DNA from: Streptomyces neyagawaensis
Lineage (GTDB): Bacteria; Actinomycetota; Actinomycetes; Streptomycetales; Streptomycetaceae
Assembly: GCF_023516595.1 (NCBI RefSeq)
Contig: NZ_JAMGBG010000001.1
Coordinates: forward strand, 248,001 to 312,000
Direction of reading: 5' to 3'
DNA length: 64,000 nucleotides
The notes under the pieces were generated by a model. That model was not told where the DNA came from and made no database searches. It saw only the letters and a list, made by a program, of their open reading frames with translations. Of this stretch, positions 17,995 through 26,448 are shown in pieces (position 1 is the first letter of the stretch; each line of letters begins with the position of its first letter). The position numbers and the translations under genes are program-made.

Positions 17995-19095
17995 GTGTCG
18001 TCGTCCTCTTCCGCCGCGTTCGGCCCCATAGCCGAAACGGCTCCGCTGTCCCTGTGCACCCGCGAGCCCCACGTCCCCGCCGACCGGCTCGTCGCCGAGA
18101 TGGTGCCGCCGCCCCGCTTCGACTCGGTGCGCTTCGACACGTACATCCCGGACCCGAACCAGCCCAGCCAGACCGAGGCCGTCAAGGTCCTCAGCGGCTT
18201 CGCGGCGGGCCTCGGCGGCGCCCACGCGACCGGCGCCGGCAAGCGCGGCCTCTTCGGCTTCGGCCGGGCGAAGGCCCCCAAGGTCCCCGCCGGCTCGCGC
18301 GGTGTCTACCTGGACGGCGGCTACGGCGTGGGCAAGACCCATCTGCTGGCCTCCCTGTGGCACGCGACACCGGCCGATCCCTCACTGAAGGCGTTCGGCA
18401 CGTTCGTGGAGCTGACCAATCTGGTCGGCGCGCTCGGCTTCCAGAAGACGGTCCAGACCCTCTCCGGGCACCGCCTGCTGTGCATCGACGAGTTCGAGCT
18501 GGACGACCCGGGCGACACCGTCCTCGTGTCGACGCTGCTCGGCAAGCTGGTGAACGCGGGCGTCGCCCTGGCCGCCACCTCCAACACCCTGCCGGGCAAG
18601 CTCGGCGAGGGCCGGTTCGCGGCGGCCGACTTCCTGCGGGAGATCCAGGGCCTGTCCGCCCACTTCCGCGCACTGCGCATCGACGGCGAGGACTACCGCC
18701 ACCGCGGGCTGCCCGAGGCGCCGCCGCCGTTCTCCGACGAGCAGGTCACGAAGACGGCGTACGCCACCGAGGGCTCCTCCCTCGACGACTTCCCGCACCT
18801 GCTGGAGCACCTCGCGCGCGTGCACCCCAGCCGGTACGGCGCCCTCACGGACGGCCTGACCGCGGTGTGCCTGACCGACGTGCAGCCCGTCCCCGACCAG
18901 TCGACCGCCCTGCGGCTCGTGGTGCTCGCGGACCGGCTGTACGACCGTGAGGTCCCCGTACTCGCCTCCGGTCTGCCCTTCGACCGGCTGTTCAGCGAGG
19001 AGATGCTGAACGGCGGCTACCGGAAGAAGTACTTCCGGGCCATCTCCCGGCTCACCGCCCTCGCCCGCGACGCCGGGCGACTCGCCGGGCACTGA
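17995..19095 (+). CDS. zapE: Cell division protein ZapE (AFG1-like ATPase)
   Basis: A 366-residue P-loop ATPase of the AFG1/ZapE family. Walker A is GGYGVGKTHLL (about residue 105), Walker B RLLCIDEFELDD (about 160), sensor region ATSNTLP (about 200); the late FSEEMLNGGYRKKYFRAISRL is family-typical. In other bacteria ZapE affects Z-ring stability and AFG1 helps membrane-protein quality control. GTG 17995 is chosen because the P-loop lies at the right distance and TAGACT at 17981 is a good -10 box only 8 nt upstream, implying a leaderless or nearly leaderless mRNA. Confidence 0.85.
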   Translation: MSSSSSAAFGPIAETAPLSLCTREPHVPADRLVAEMVPPPRFDSVRFDTYIPDPNQPSQTEAVKVLSGFAAGLGGAHATGAGKRGLFGFGRAKAPKVPAGSRGVYLDGGYGVGKTHLLASLWHATPADPSLKAFGTFVELTNLVGALGFQKTVQTLSGHRLLCIDEFELDDPGDTVLVSTLLGKLVNAGVALAATSNTLPGKLGEGRFAAADFLREIQGLSAHFRALRIDGEDYRHRGLPEAPPPFSDEQVTKTAYATEGSSLDDFPHLLEHLARVHPSRYGALTDGLTAVCLTDVQPVPDQSTALRLVVLADRLYDREVPVLASGLPFDRLFSEEMLNGGYRKKYFRAISRLTALARDAGRLAGH

Positions 19096-19205
19096 GCCCC
19101 AGCGACCCACCGACACCCCTCACCAGGAGGAACTCCCCCAGGTCAAGGGGTTTTTCCGGCCATCCTGCCCACGCTTTTCAGGCTCTCTTCAGCTCGAAAC
19201 GTTAA

Positions 19206-19237
19206 GTTAACCCTGCAAACAACTTTGCAGGGTTAAC
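19206..19237. promoter_or_regulatory. Perfect 14-bp inverted repeat, AT-rich
   Basis: GTTAACCCTGCAAA, 4-nt spacer CAAC, then the exact complement. The arms are strikingly AT-rich for this chromosome. It lies 110 bp after zapE and about 90 bp before the small secreted protein, next to an 11-bp direct repeat array. Either a repressor operator (TTGCA/TGCAA half sites are common for GntR, TetR and LacI types) or a zapE terminator hairpin; the position in front of the repeat array favours an operator. Confidence 0.55.
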
Positions 19238-19244
19238 GTGTTTC

Positions 19245-19273
19245 TTGACCAGCGGTTGACCATTGGTTGACCA
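19245..19273 (+). repeat. TTGACCA direct repeat, three units at 11 bp
   Basis: TTGACCA occurs at 19245, 19256 and 19267, an exact 11-bp period (one helical turn). This is the layout of OmpR/PhoB-family operators; the Streptomyces PhoP unit (GTTCACC plus four bases) differs by one base, here GTTGACC in the second and third units. Each unit also resembles a -35 hexamer. It sits 56-84 bp upstream of the secreted protein start. Confidence 0.5.
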
Positions 19274-19328
19274 AGTCGTGCAACTGCTGGACCACGGGAA
19301 GCGTGACGAACTGACAGCGGGGAGGCTC

Positions 19329-19730
19329 ATGTTGCGAGGTACGACGACCCGGACCGTCATCACGGCCCTAGCCGCCGTCCTGCTCGCCCTGCAGTTCTTC
19401 ACTCCCACCGCTTCCTTCGCATCCGCGCACACACCCGGTCACGCCAAGGCCAAGGCCGCGCCCGGAAAGGCCCTCCCGGCCACCCCGGTGCGTGACCCGG
19501 CCGCCACGCCTCACCCCTGCGGTCATCCCGAGGACCCGACCGGTCCCCTCCGCACCCGTGACCGGCACCGCGCCACCACCCACACCGCTTCCGAAGCGCC
19601 CGTACGCCCGCCGCTGGGGGAGAACCCGGCGGTCGCGAGCGAACCGGAACGGCCCTCGACCCGGCACCACCGGCAGTCGAGATCCCTCACGGCCCACACC
19701 CCGGCCGCCCTCCAGGTCTTCCGCTGCTGA
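19329..19730 (+). CDS. Small secreted protein of unknown function
   Basis: A 133-residue protein with a Sec-type signal peptide: MLRGTTTRTV, a hydrophobic core of about 16 residues (ITALAAVLLALQFFTP) and a likely cleavage after SFASA. The mature part is rich in Pro, Arg, His and Thr, looks disordered, and ends in a single Cys (VFRC). GGGGAGG lies just before the ATG; the TTG one codon later has better spacing. The frame is open back to 19263 but that would cover the direct repeats. No family recognised. It precedes the carbonic anhydrase gene by 80 bp. Confidence 0.6.
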   Translation: MLRGTTTRTVITALAAVLLALQFFTPTASFASAHTPGHAKAKAAPGKALPATPVRDPAATPHPCGHPEDPTGPLRTRDRHRATTHTASEAPVRPPLGENPAVASEPERPSTRHHRQSRSLTAHTPAALQVFRC

Positions 19731-19810
19731 GAGCGCGGAGCCCGTTCCCCCCACCTCTGTCGTGCAAGCCCGACGCGCCGCCGTGGCGCGCCAGGAGGAG
19801 TCACCACATC

Positions 19811-20389
19811 ATGCAGCCCCTCATCGACAACGCCCGTACCTTCGGACAGCGCCCTGAGGAGTTCGCCAGGCTGGCCGAGGGCCAGTCCCCCGAGGTCCTG
19901 TTCATCACCTGCTCCGACTCGCGGGTCGTCCCGGCCCTGATCACGGGCGCCCGCCCCGGCGAGCTCTTCGAACTGCGGACCGCCGGCAACATCGTCCCCC
20001 CGTACACGCCGGACCGCCCCACCGGTGAGACGGCCACCATCGAGTACGCCGTGGAAGTGCTCGGCGTCAGCGACATCGTGGTCTGCGGCCACTCGCACTG
20101 CGGCGCCGTCGGCGCGCTGGTGCGCGGCGACGACCTCGACGCCGTCCCCGCCGTACGCGACTGGCTCACCCACGCCACCCCGCGCCCGCAGGGCACGGTC
20201 GAGGACCCCACGGTCGCCGACGGCGTGCAGAACCACGTCCTCAGCCAGCTCCTGCGGCTGCGCTCCTACCCCTGTGTGGAGAAGCGCCTCGCCGACGGCC
20301 GACTGCGGCTGCGCGGCTGGTACTACGAGGTCCACACCGGAGCCGTGCGCGAACACCGCGCGGACACCGACACGTTCGAGACCCTCTGA
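19811..20389 (+). CDS. Beta-class carbonic anhydrase
   Basis: A 192-residue zinc enzyme interconverting CO2 and bicarbonate. Zinc ligands are C34 (ITCSDSR), H94 and C97 (CGHSHCGA), with the D36/R38 dyad characteristic of beta-class enzymes; the YEVHTGAV-like C-terminus (WYYEVHTGAVREH) is also typical. ATG 19811 follows AGGAGGAGT at about 8 nt. The SulP transporter begins 12 bp after its stop, forming an operon, which points to bicarbonate supply or pH control. Confidence 0.93.
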   Translation: MQPLIDNARTFGQRPEEFARLAEGQSPEVLFITCSDSRVVPALITGARPGELFELRTAGNIVPPYTPDRPTGETATIEYAVEVLGVSDIVVCGHSHCGAVGALVRGDDLDAVPAVRDWLTHATPRPQGTVEDPTVADGVQNHVLSQLLRLRSYPCVEKRLADGRLRLRGWYYEVHTGAVREHRADTDTFETL

Positions 20390-20400
20390 GCGGCGGGCCG

Positions 20401-21915
20401 GTGTCCTCGATGAACTCCCCGACCTCCCCCACCTCCAAGTTCCCCTACATACGCCAGGACTTCGGCGCCTCGCTGGTCGTCTTCCTGGTCGCCCTGCCGC
20501 TGTGCGTGGGCGTGGCCGTCGCCTCCGGGGTGCCGGCCGAACTCGGCCTGATCACCGGCATCGTGGGCGGCATCGTCGCCGGTCTGATGCCCGGCAGCAG
20601 TCTGCAGGTCTCCGGCCCGGCGGCCGGGCTGACCGTGCTGGTCTTCGAGGCGGTGCGCCAGTTCGGCCTCCCCGCGCTCGGCGTGATCGTGCTCGCCGCC
20701 GGTCTGCTCCAGCTCGCCATGGGCGCGCTGAAACTGGGCCGCTGGTTCCGCGCGATATCCGTGTCCGTCGTCGAGGGCATGCTGGCCGGAATCGGGCTCG
20801 TGATCATCGCCGGCCAGCTGTACGCGGCGGCAGGCCTGAAGGCCCCGGCCTCCGGGCTCGACAAGATCGCGGGGCTGCCCGGCGCCTTCGTCGAGGCCGT
20901 GGGGAGCACCACGGCGCTCGCCTCCCTCGCGCTCGGCGCGGGCACGGTCGCCGTGATGGTGCTGTGGAAGCGGCTGCCGAAGAAGGTCCAGGTCGTGCCC
21001 GGCGCGCTCGCCGCGGTCGTCCTGGCCACCGTCGCGACCCTCGCCTTCGGCCTGCCGGTCGCCAAGGTCGAGGTGAAGGGCCTGCTGGACTCCGTCCAGC
21101 CGCCCGGACTCGACGCCTTCGGCGGGCTGGCCGATGTGGCGCTGATCGGCACGATCCTCGCCTTCACGCTCATCGCGTCCGCCGAGAGCCTGTTCAGTGC
21201 GGCGGCGGTGGACCGGCTGCACGACGGGCCGCGCACCGAGTACGACAAGGAGCTGATGGCCCAGGGCGCCGGCAACACGGTGTGCGGTCTGCTGGGCGCG
21301 CTGCCGATGACGGCGGTCATCGTGCGCAGCTCCGCCAATGTGCACGCGGGTGCGAGGACCAAGGCGTCCCGTGTCCTGCACGGCGTCTGGCTGCTGCTGT
21401 TCGCCGCGCTGCTGCCGGGGGCCCTTGCCCTGATACCGCTGCCGGCCCTGGCCGGCATCCTCGTCCACGCGGGCTGGAAGCTGATCCCGTTCCGCGCGGT
21501 CGTCTCGCTGTGGCGCGGCCACCGGGGCGAGGCGCTGATCCTGGTGACGACCGCCGTGTCGATCGTCGCGGTGAACATGTTCGAGGGCGTGCTGATCGGC
21601 CTGGCCCTCGCGGTCGTCAAGACGGCCTGGGAGGCCTCGCACATCAAGCTGGAGGTCATCGACAAGGGCGCCGGCCCCGTGCAGGCCTATCTCTCCGGCA
21701 ACGCCACCTTCCTGCGCCTGCCGAAGATCCTCGACAGCCTGGAGTCCCTGCCCCAGGACCGTCCCGTCGAGCTTCACCTCTCGGGTCTGCACCACCTCGA
21801 CCACGCGTGCCGCACCGCCCTGGAGAACTGGGCGGAACGTCACAGCGCGACCGGCACCGAGCCGGTGAGGATGACGGGCCCGGAGCCGGAGAAGGTCACC
21901 TCGGCGACCCGCTGA
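20401..21915 (+). CDS. SulP-family anion transporter (likely bicarbonate)
   Basis: A 504-residue inner-membrane transporter of the SulP/SLC26 family with about 11 hydrophobic segments (residues 15-400) and a short C-terminal STAS domain (about 415-490, with VELHLSGLHHLDHAC). The N-terminal QDFGASLVVFLVALPLCVGVA and SGPAAGLTVLV motifs are the SulP core. The coupling to carbonic anhydrase in one operon suggests bicarbonate rather than sulfate as substrate, as for BicA-type members; this is inference. GTG 20401 or ATG 20410 could be the start; neither has a strong ribosome site, so translation is probably coupled to the upstream gene. Confidence 0.87.
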   Translation: MSSMNSPTSPTSKFPYIRQDFGASLVVFLVALPLCVGVAVASGVPAELGLITGIVGGIVAGLMPGSSLQVSGPAAGLTVLVFEAVRQFGLPALGVIVLAAGLLQLAMGALKLGRWFRAISVSVVEGMLAGIGLVIIAGQLYAAAGLKAPASGLDKIAGLPGAFVEAVGSTTALASLALGAGTVAVMVLWKRLPKKVQVVPGALAAVVLATVATLAFGLPVAKVEVKGLLDSVQPPGLDAFGGLADVALIGTILAFTLIASAESLFSAAAVDRLHDGPRTEYDKELMAQGAGNTVCGLLGALPMTAVIVRSSANVHAGARTKASRVLHGVWLLLFAALLPGALALIPLPALAGILVHAGWKLIPFRAVVSLWRGHRGEALILVTTAVSIVAVNMFEGVLIGLALAVVKTAWEASHIKLEVIDKGAGPVQAYLSGNATFLRLPKILDSLESLPQDRPVELHLSGLHHLDHACRTALENWAERHSATGTEPVRMTGPEPEKVTSATR

Positions 21916-22150
21916 CACCGCACGGCCCCACCGGGCGGCAGGCGGCCCTCCTGTGCCGTCCCCGCCCCGGCGCCCCGGTCCCCGCGACCGGGGCGCCACC
22001 CGTGTTCGGCCCCCGGCGAACGACAGTCGCCCCAGCCCTCGCCCGAGGCATATCGTGGTATTCGCGTGGATACGCGACGACTCCGCGGATGCACGACGAC
22101 CGAGAGAGGCCGGGGGCGGTCGTCACGGTCGACTCAAAGGGGCGGTCGTC

Positions 22151-23185
22151 ATGGGCGAAGCACTCATCGCGGCAGCCGCGGCCCTCGCCGCCGGCGGCGC
22201 CGTCTATGTCGCGGCGGCGGCCCGCGTCATCAAGCAGTACGAACGTGGCGTCGTCTTCCGCCTCGGCCGTCTGCTCGGCACGCCCAGACCGCCCGGTTTC
22301 ACCATGGTCGTCCCCGTCGTCGACCGTATTCGCAAGGTGAACATGCAGATCGTGACGATGCCGGTGCCCGCCCAGGAGGGCATCACCCGCGACAACGTGA
22401 CGGTCCGCGTGGACGCGGTCGTGTACTTCAAGGTCGTCGACCCGGCCGGCGCGGTCGTGCAGGTCGAGGACTACCGTTTCGCCGTCTCCCAGATGGCGCA
22501 GACCTCCCTGCGCTCGATCATCGGCAAGAGCGACCTCGACGACCTCCTCTCCAACCGCGAGAAGCTGAACCAGGGGCTGGAGCTGATGATCGACAGCCCG
22601 GCCGTGGAGTGGGGCGTCACCATCGACCGTGTGGAGATCAAGGACGTGTCCCTCCCCGACACGATGAAGCGCTCCATGGCCCGCCAGGCCGAGGCGGACC
22701 GTGAGCGCCGGGCCCGCATCATCAACGCGGACGCCGAGCTTCAGGCGTCCAAGAAGCTGGCGGAAGCGGCGCAGCAGATGGCCGAGGCGCCCTCCGCGCT
22801 CCAGCTGCGCCTGCTCCAGACGGTGATGGCGGTGGCCGCGGAGAAGAACTCGACCCTGGTCCTCCCCATCCCGGTGGAACTCCTGCGCTTCCTGGAACGC
22901 GGCCGATCGGAACAGGAGACCGCGCCCGAGCCCCGGCCCCGCCCGGACCCGGCCACCCCGGTCAAGGACCCGACCAGACCGACCACCCCCGCCGAGCTCC
23001 CGGACTCCCCCGCATCGGGCACACCTCCCGAGCTCACGGACTCGGATGGATCGGCTGCTCCTCCCGAGCTCCCCGACCCGCCCGGACAGGCTGCCGGGCT
23101 TCCGCCCCACCGGACTCCGGACGCCCCACCGGTCGCCCCCCACTTCCCACCCGTCACACCCGATAACCCCACGCCGACCGAGTGA
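22151..23185 (+). CDS. SPFH/band 7 (slipin-like) membrane protein
   Basis: A 344-residue protein with an N-terminal membrane segment (about 4-24), then a band 7/SPFH domain: the YERGVVFRLGRL motif (about 31-42), GITRDNVTVRVDAVVYFKV, and the long helix DTMKRSMARQAEADRERRARI that builds oligomers. The C-terminal 90 residues are Pro-rich, with repeated PPEL units, and probably cytoplasmic and disordered. Slipins organise membrane microdomains and often partner with NfeD proteases, but no nfeD-like gene is next to it. ATG 22151 has AAAGGGG upstream; an earlier in-frame ATG adds only low-complexity residues. Confidence 0.87.
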   Translation: MGEALIAAAAALAAGGAVYVAAAARVIKQYERGVVFRLGRLLGTPRPPGFTMVVPVVDRIRKVNMQIVTMPVPAQEGITRDNVTVRVDAVVYFKVVDPAGAVVQVEDYRFAVSQMAQTSLRSIIGKSDLDDLLSNREKLNQGLELMIDSPAVEWGVTIDRVEIKDVSLPDTMKRSMARQAEADRERRARIINADAELQASKKLAEAAQQMAEAPSALQLRLLQTVMAVAAEKNSTLVLPIPVELLRFLERGRSEQETAPEPRPRPDPATPVKDPTRPTTPAELPDSPASGTPPELTDSDGSAAPPELPDPPGQAAGLPPHRTPDAPPVAPHFPPVTPDNPTPTE

Positions 23186-23284
23186 TACCTACGGAACACC
23201 TTCTACGCGCGTGGTTCACGCGGCCGTACCCCCGTGATACACACAGGCGGGTCACATCCTGTCCGCCAACAGGAAGGTTGTCCC

Positions 23285-24658
23285 GTGTCAGTGACTCGAC
23301 GTCAGGCCCTCGCCCGTACCGGTGCCCTGGGAGCGGGCATCGCGTTCACCGGAGCCCTGTCCGAACTCTTCGCGGGCACAGCGGCCGCGCAGAGCGACCT
23401 CGGCCACACCGGCTACGGCCCGCTGATCCCCGACCCGAACGGCCTGCTCGACCTGCCGAAAGGTTTCCGCTATCGGGTCCTCTCCCGCGAGGGCGACCAG
23501 CTCCGCTCCAGTGAGGGCCGCGTCCCCAGCAACCACGACGGCATGTCCGCCTTCGCCGGCAGACACGGCCGCGTGCATCTGGTCCGCAACCACGAGAACC
23601 GCGTCACCGGCCGTATCCCCGTCCCCACGGTCGAGGGCCTCACCTACGACCCGGCCGGAAAGGGCGGCTGTACGGCGCTGACGCTGGACGCCCGCGGCGA
23701 CGTCCTGGCCGAACGCGTCGCCATCGCCGGCACCGCCGTCAACTGCGCGGGTGGCCCCACCCCTTGGGGCACCTGGCTGACCTGCGAGGAGACCGAGGAC
23801 AAGGCCGGCACCAACGGCTACACCAAGGACCACGGCTTCATCTTCGAGGTCGACCCGGCCGACCCGCACCGCTCCGGCGCCGTCCCGCTCACGGCGATGG
23901 GCCGCTTCCAGCACGAGGCGATCGCCGTCGACCCGAGGCGCGGCGTCGTCTACGAGACGGAGGACGCCTTCCAACGGCCCTTCGGCCTCTTCTACCGCTT
24001 CCTCCCCGACCGGCCGAAGGGCGGCCTGGGCTCCCTGCGCGCGGGCGGCCGTCTTCAGGCGATGCGGGTACCGGGGGTCCCCGACCTGTCCTCCATCCAG
24101 GAGACGGGCTCCTGCTTCGAGAAGATCGAATGGGTGGACGTCCCGGACCCCCTGGCCACCACGACGGCCATCCGCCACCAGGACTTCGGCCCCCAGGGCA
24201 TCACCCACGCCCAGAAGCTGGAGGGCTGCTACTGGGGCGGCCGCTGCGTCTACTTCGTCTCGTCCTTCGCCCGCAGCGCGGACGGCTCGGCGGCCGACCA
24301 CTACGGCCAGATCTGGCGCTACGACCCCGACCACCGCACCCTCACCCTGGTGATCGTCTTCGGCCCCGACACCGACATCCAGCTGCCCGGCGAGTCCCCC
24401 GACAACATCTGCCTGGCGCCCAGCGGCGGCCTCATGGTCTGCGAGGACGGCAACGGCACCCAGCACGTGTACGGCGTCACCCGCCACGGCGACGTCTACG
24501 CCATGGCCCGCAACGCCCAGAACATCGGCACCCCCACGGAACCCGAGTGGGGCGAGTTCGCGGGCGTCACGTTCTCCCCCGACGGGCGCACGATGTACGT
24601 CAACTGCTACACGCCGGGCACGACGTTCGCGGTGACCGGGCCGTGGCGCCGTACGTGA
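23285..24658 (+). CDS. PhoX-family (DUF839) phosphatase, Tat-exported
   Basis: A 457-residue secreted protein of the PhoX/DUF839 family, calcium- and iron-dependent phosphatases with a beta-propeller fold. The N-terminus VTRRQALARTGALGAGIAF is a twin-arginine signal with cleavage expected near TAAAQS. Propeller motifs include NHDGMSAF, RNHENR, GGPTPWGTWLTCEET and the metal-region GRFQHEAIAVD. GTG 23285 is supported by GGAAGG upstream and places the RR pair near the N-terminus. A single GGTTCACGCGG at 23213 resembles one unit of a PhoP box, but no second unit at 11 bp is seen. Confidence 0.87.
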   Translation: MSVTRRQALARTGALGAGIAFTGALSELFAGTAAAQSDLGHTGYGPLIPDPNGLLDLPKGFRYRVLSREGDQLRSSEGRVPSNHDGMSAFAGRHGRVHLVRNHENRVTGRIPVPTVEGLTYDPAGKGGCTALTLDARGDVLAERVAIAGTAVNCAGGPTPWGTWLTCEETEDKAGTNGYTKDHGFIFEVDPADPHRSGAVPLTAMGRFQHEAIAVDPRRGVVYETEDAFQRPFGLFYRFLPDRPKGGLGSLRAGGRLQAMRVPGVPDLSSIQETGSCFEKIEWVDVPDPLATTTAIRHQDFGPQGITHAQKLEGCYWGGRCVYFVSSFARSADGSAADHYGQIWRYDPDHRTLTLVIVFGPDTDIQLPGESPDNICLAPSGGLMVCEDGNGTQHVYGVTRHGDVYAMARNAQNIGTPTEPEWGEFAGVTFSPDGRTMYVNCYTPGTTFAVTGPWRRT

Positions 24659-25253
24659 GATGACGGGTCGCCCCCGACCCGACTGGGCGGAAGGGGGGCG
24701 GGCACCTGCGGGCGTCCGCCCCTCCTCTCGCACATCCGTGGCCCGAATCCGCACCCCGTCGCAGGCGCTCCGCTCGTTCGGCACCTCCTGGGACCCCCTG
24801 CTCCTGGCCCGCGCCCTGCGCCGGGAGCCGTAGGGCTGCCGCCCGGCCAAACTCGCTTGACTCGTATGGGTGTTGATGACCGGACGCCGCACCTCGGGCC
24901 TCGCTCCTGCGGACTGCCGGTCCCCCGCCACCGGCCCGGTGCGCACGTGCCGGCTCCCCCGTGGTCGAGTCCCACATCTGCACCTTGCGCCGCGCACTGG
25001 CCAACACCCGCCGCACCCGATCAGCCCCGTACGAGGCATCGGCTACCGCCCGACCGCCCCCGACGCCCTCGACACGACCTCAGGTCGACCGTCGAACGGC
25101 ACGGGACACGCGCTCCCCGACCGGTCGACCATCCCGGGTTCCCGCACCCAGGCTCCTCTCCGCTCGGCCGGCCGGGTGACTTCGGAGGCGGATTCCGGGT
25201 GGATGAGCGGGTGATCGGATGAGCGGGGAGTGCGGGGCGTTTACGTTCGTGTC
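24659..25253. other. 595-bp gap with only gene debris
   Basis: No intact gene is supported. The only protein-like signal is the response-regulator remnant at 24955-25056. A short plus-strand frame at 24737-24832 (VARIRTPSQALRSFGTSWDP..., ending TAG) could be the tail of another lost gene. Direct repeats GGATGAGCGG (25201 and 25218) lie just upstream of the deacetylase gene. Confidence 0.4.
24955..25056 (+). pseudogene. Remnant of an OmpR-family response regulator DNA-binding domain
   Basis: The frame starting at 24961 reads VVESHICTLRRALANT, and a second frame, shifted by one base loss or gain, reads ISPVRGIGYRPT. Together they match the end of OmpR-type winged helices (VVESHIxxLRxAL ... I-RTVRGIGYR). 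The receiver domain and the start are absent and the two halves need a frameshift near 25005-25020, so this is a decayed fragment. Confidence 0.55.
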
Positions 25254-26123
25254 GTGATCGTTCCTGTGCGAAGTGTCAGGGTGCTGTGTGCACTCGGGGC
25301 GCTCGGGGTCGCCCTGACCGCCTGCGGTGGGCCGCGGGCCTCGTCCCGAGTGGTCACCGCCACGGCCACGGGGGCGGCTCAGCGCCCGGTCGTGGCGTCC
25401 CGGCCGCCCACACTCGCTCCCGGGCCGGCCGGCCTCGCTCCGGTGTTCGAGCACGGGCCCCGGAACCGGGGCGAGAAGACGGTCGCGCTCACCTTCGACG
25501 CGGACATGACCGAGGAGCAGGGGGCTCGGGCCGCCGAGGGCGAGCGGTTCGACAATCCGCGGCTCATCGCCACGCTCCGCCGGCTGGAGGTGCCGGCGAC
25601 CGTGTTCATGACGGGGCGATGGGCCGAGGAGTACCCGATCCAGGCCCGCTCGATCGGGCAGGACCCGCTCTTCGAGGTGGCGAACCACTCGTACGGTCAC
25701 CAGGCCTTCACCGCCGACTGCCAGGGCCTGCCCGCCCTCGACACGGGCCGTATCGCGGCCGACGTGGAGCGGGCCTACACCGCGTTCCGCGAGGCCGGGG
25801 TGGCGGACCCGATGCCGTACTTCCGCTTCCCGGGCGGCTGTTACGACCGCCGTGCCCTTCGCGCGCTCAGCTCGTCCGGGGTCACGGCCGTGCAGTGGGA
25901 CGTCGCCGGCGGGGACACCGCCGCCACGGATCCGGCGGTGGTCGCCCGCGATGTGCTGGAGCGCGTGCGGCCCGGATCCGTCGTCGTCATGCACTGTGTG
26001 AGGAGCGCCGCGCCCGTGACGGAGCAGGCGGTGCGGATGATCGTGCCCGCGCTGCGGGAGCGCGGATTCCGGCTGGTGAAGGTGTCGGAACTGGTCGGGG
26101 CGGCGGCCGCCACCACGTCGTGA
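25254..26123 (+). CDS. Polysaccharide deacetylase lipoprotein (NodB domain)
   Basis: A 289-residue exported lipoprotein. The signal peptide ends in the lipobox LTAC, so Cys24 (counting from GTG 25254) would be lipidated and the enzyme anchored outside the membrane. The NodB domain shows the metal-Asp motif ALTFDADMTEEQ (canonical TFDDGP replaced by TFDAD, as in many actinobacterial members), the HxxxH-type ANHSYGH, YFRFPGGCYD and the late VVVMHC. Likely removes acetyl groups from cell-wall or extracellular polysaccharide. GTG 25254 gives a compact lipoprotein signal; GTG 25230 is the longer option. Confidence 0.82.
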   Translation: MIVPVRSVRVLCALGALGVALTACGGPRASSRVVTATATGAAQRPVVASRPPTLAPGPAGLAPVFEHGPRNRGEKTVALTFDADMTEEQGARAAEGERFDNPRLIATLRRLEVPATVFMTGRWAEEYPIQARSIGQDPLFEVANHSYGHQAFTADCQGLPALDTGRIAADVERAYTAFREAGVADPMPYFRFPGGCYDRRALRALSSSGVTAVQWDVAGGDTAATDPAVVARDVLERVRPGSVVVMHCVRSAAPVTEQAVRMIVPALRERGFRLVKVSELVGAAAATTS

Positions 26124-26198
26124 GCCTTGCGGGGGGGACCCGCACCAGGCCGCCTGCCACCTCCCGCCGCCTCGCGGGGCTTTGCCTCTCCGACGTCC

Positions 26199-26204
26199 TA
26201 CGCT
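26199..26204 (+). promoter_or_regulatory. -10 box TACGCT, leaderless start
   Basis: TACGCT fits TANNNT and ends exactly 6 nt before ATG 26211, so transcription should start at or next to the A of the start codon. No ribosome site is present. Confidence 0.45.
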
Positions 26205-26210
26205 GGACAC

Positions 26211-26444
26211 ATGAGCGACTACTGCGGCGCCGAGATGACGACCACGGGTGCGGGTGTGGATCCGGCCGCCACCCCCGCGTCGGCCACGGAGATGGCGGGG
26301 CAGGCTCCCCTCGCCGCCGGTCCGCCCTTCGCCGACTGCGTCCTGTGCCAGGAACCGACCGAGTATCCCGATTCGTACAAGGGGATCACCTTGTGCCCCG
26401 TGTGCGAGTGGCGCGAGGCCGAGCGCACGGCTTGTTCCGGCTGA
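26211..26444 (+). CDS. Small protein with paired CxxC motifs
   Basis: A 77-residue protein. After an Ala/Thr/Pro-rich first half it has two CxxC knuckles, CVLCQEP and CPVCEWRE, separated by 18 residues, the pattern of a small zinc ribbon or rubredoxin-like site; a further Cys lies near each end. No family recognised. The start ATG 26211 sits 6 nt after a TACGCT -10 box and lacks a ribosome site, indicating leaderless expression. Converges on the YdcF-like gene with only 4 bp between stops. Confidence 0.6.
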   Translation: MSDYCGAEMTTTGAGVDPAATPASATEMAGQAPLAAGPPFADCVLCQEPTEYPDSYKGITLCPVCEWREAERTACSG

Positions 26445-26448
26445 ACGC

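Noticed and set aside
19131..19158. CTCCCC...GGGG followed by TTTTT after zapE, considered as terminator
   Set aside because: Only a 4-bp GC stem with an 8-nt loop; too weak to list alongside the perfect palindrome at 19206.
23203..23225. PhoP box upstream of the PhoX-type gene
   Set aside because: A single GGTTCACGCGG is present, but no second unit occurs at 11 bp on either side.
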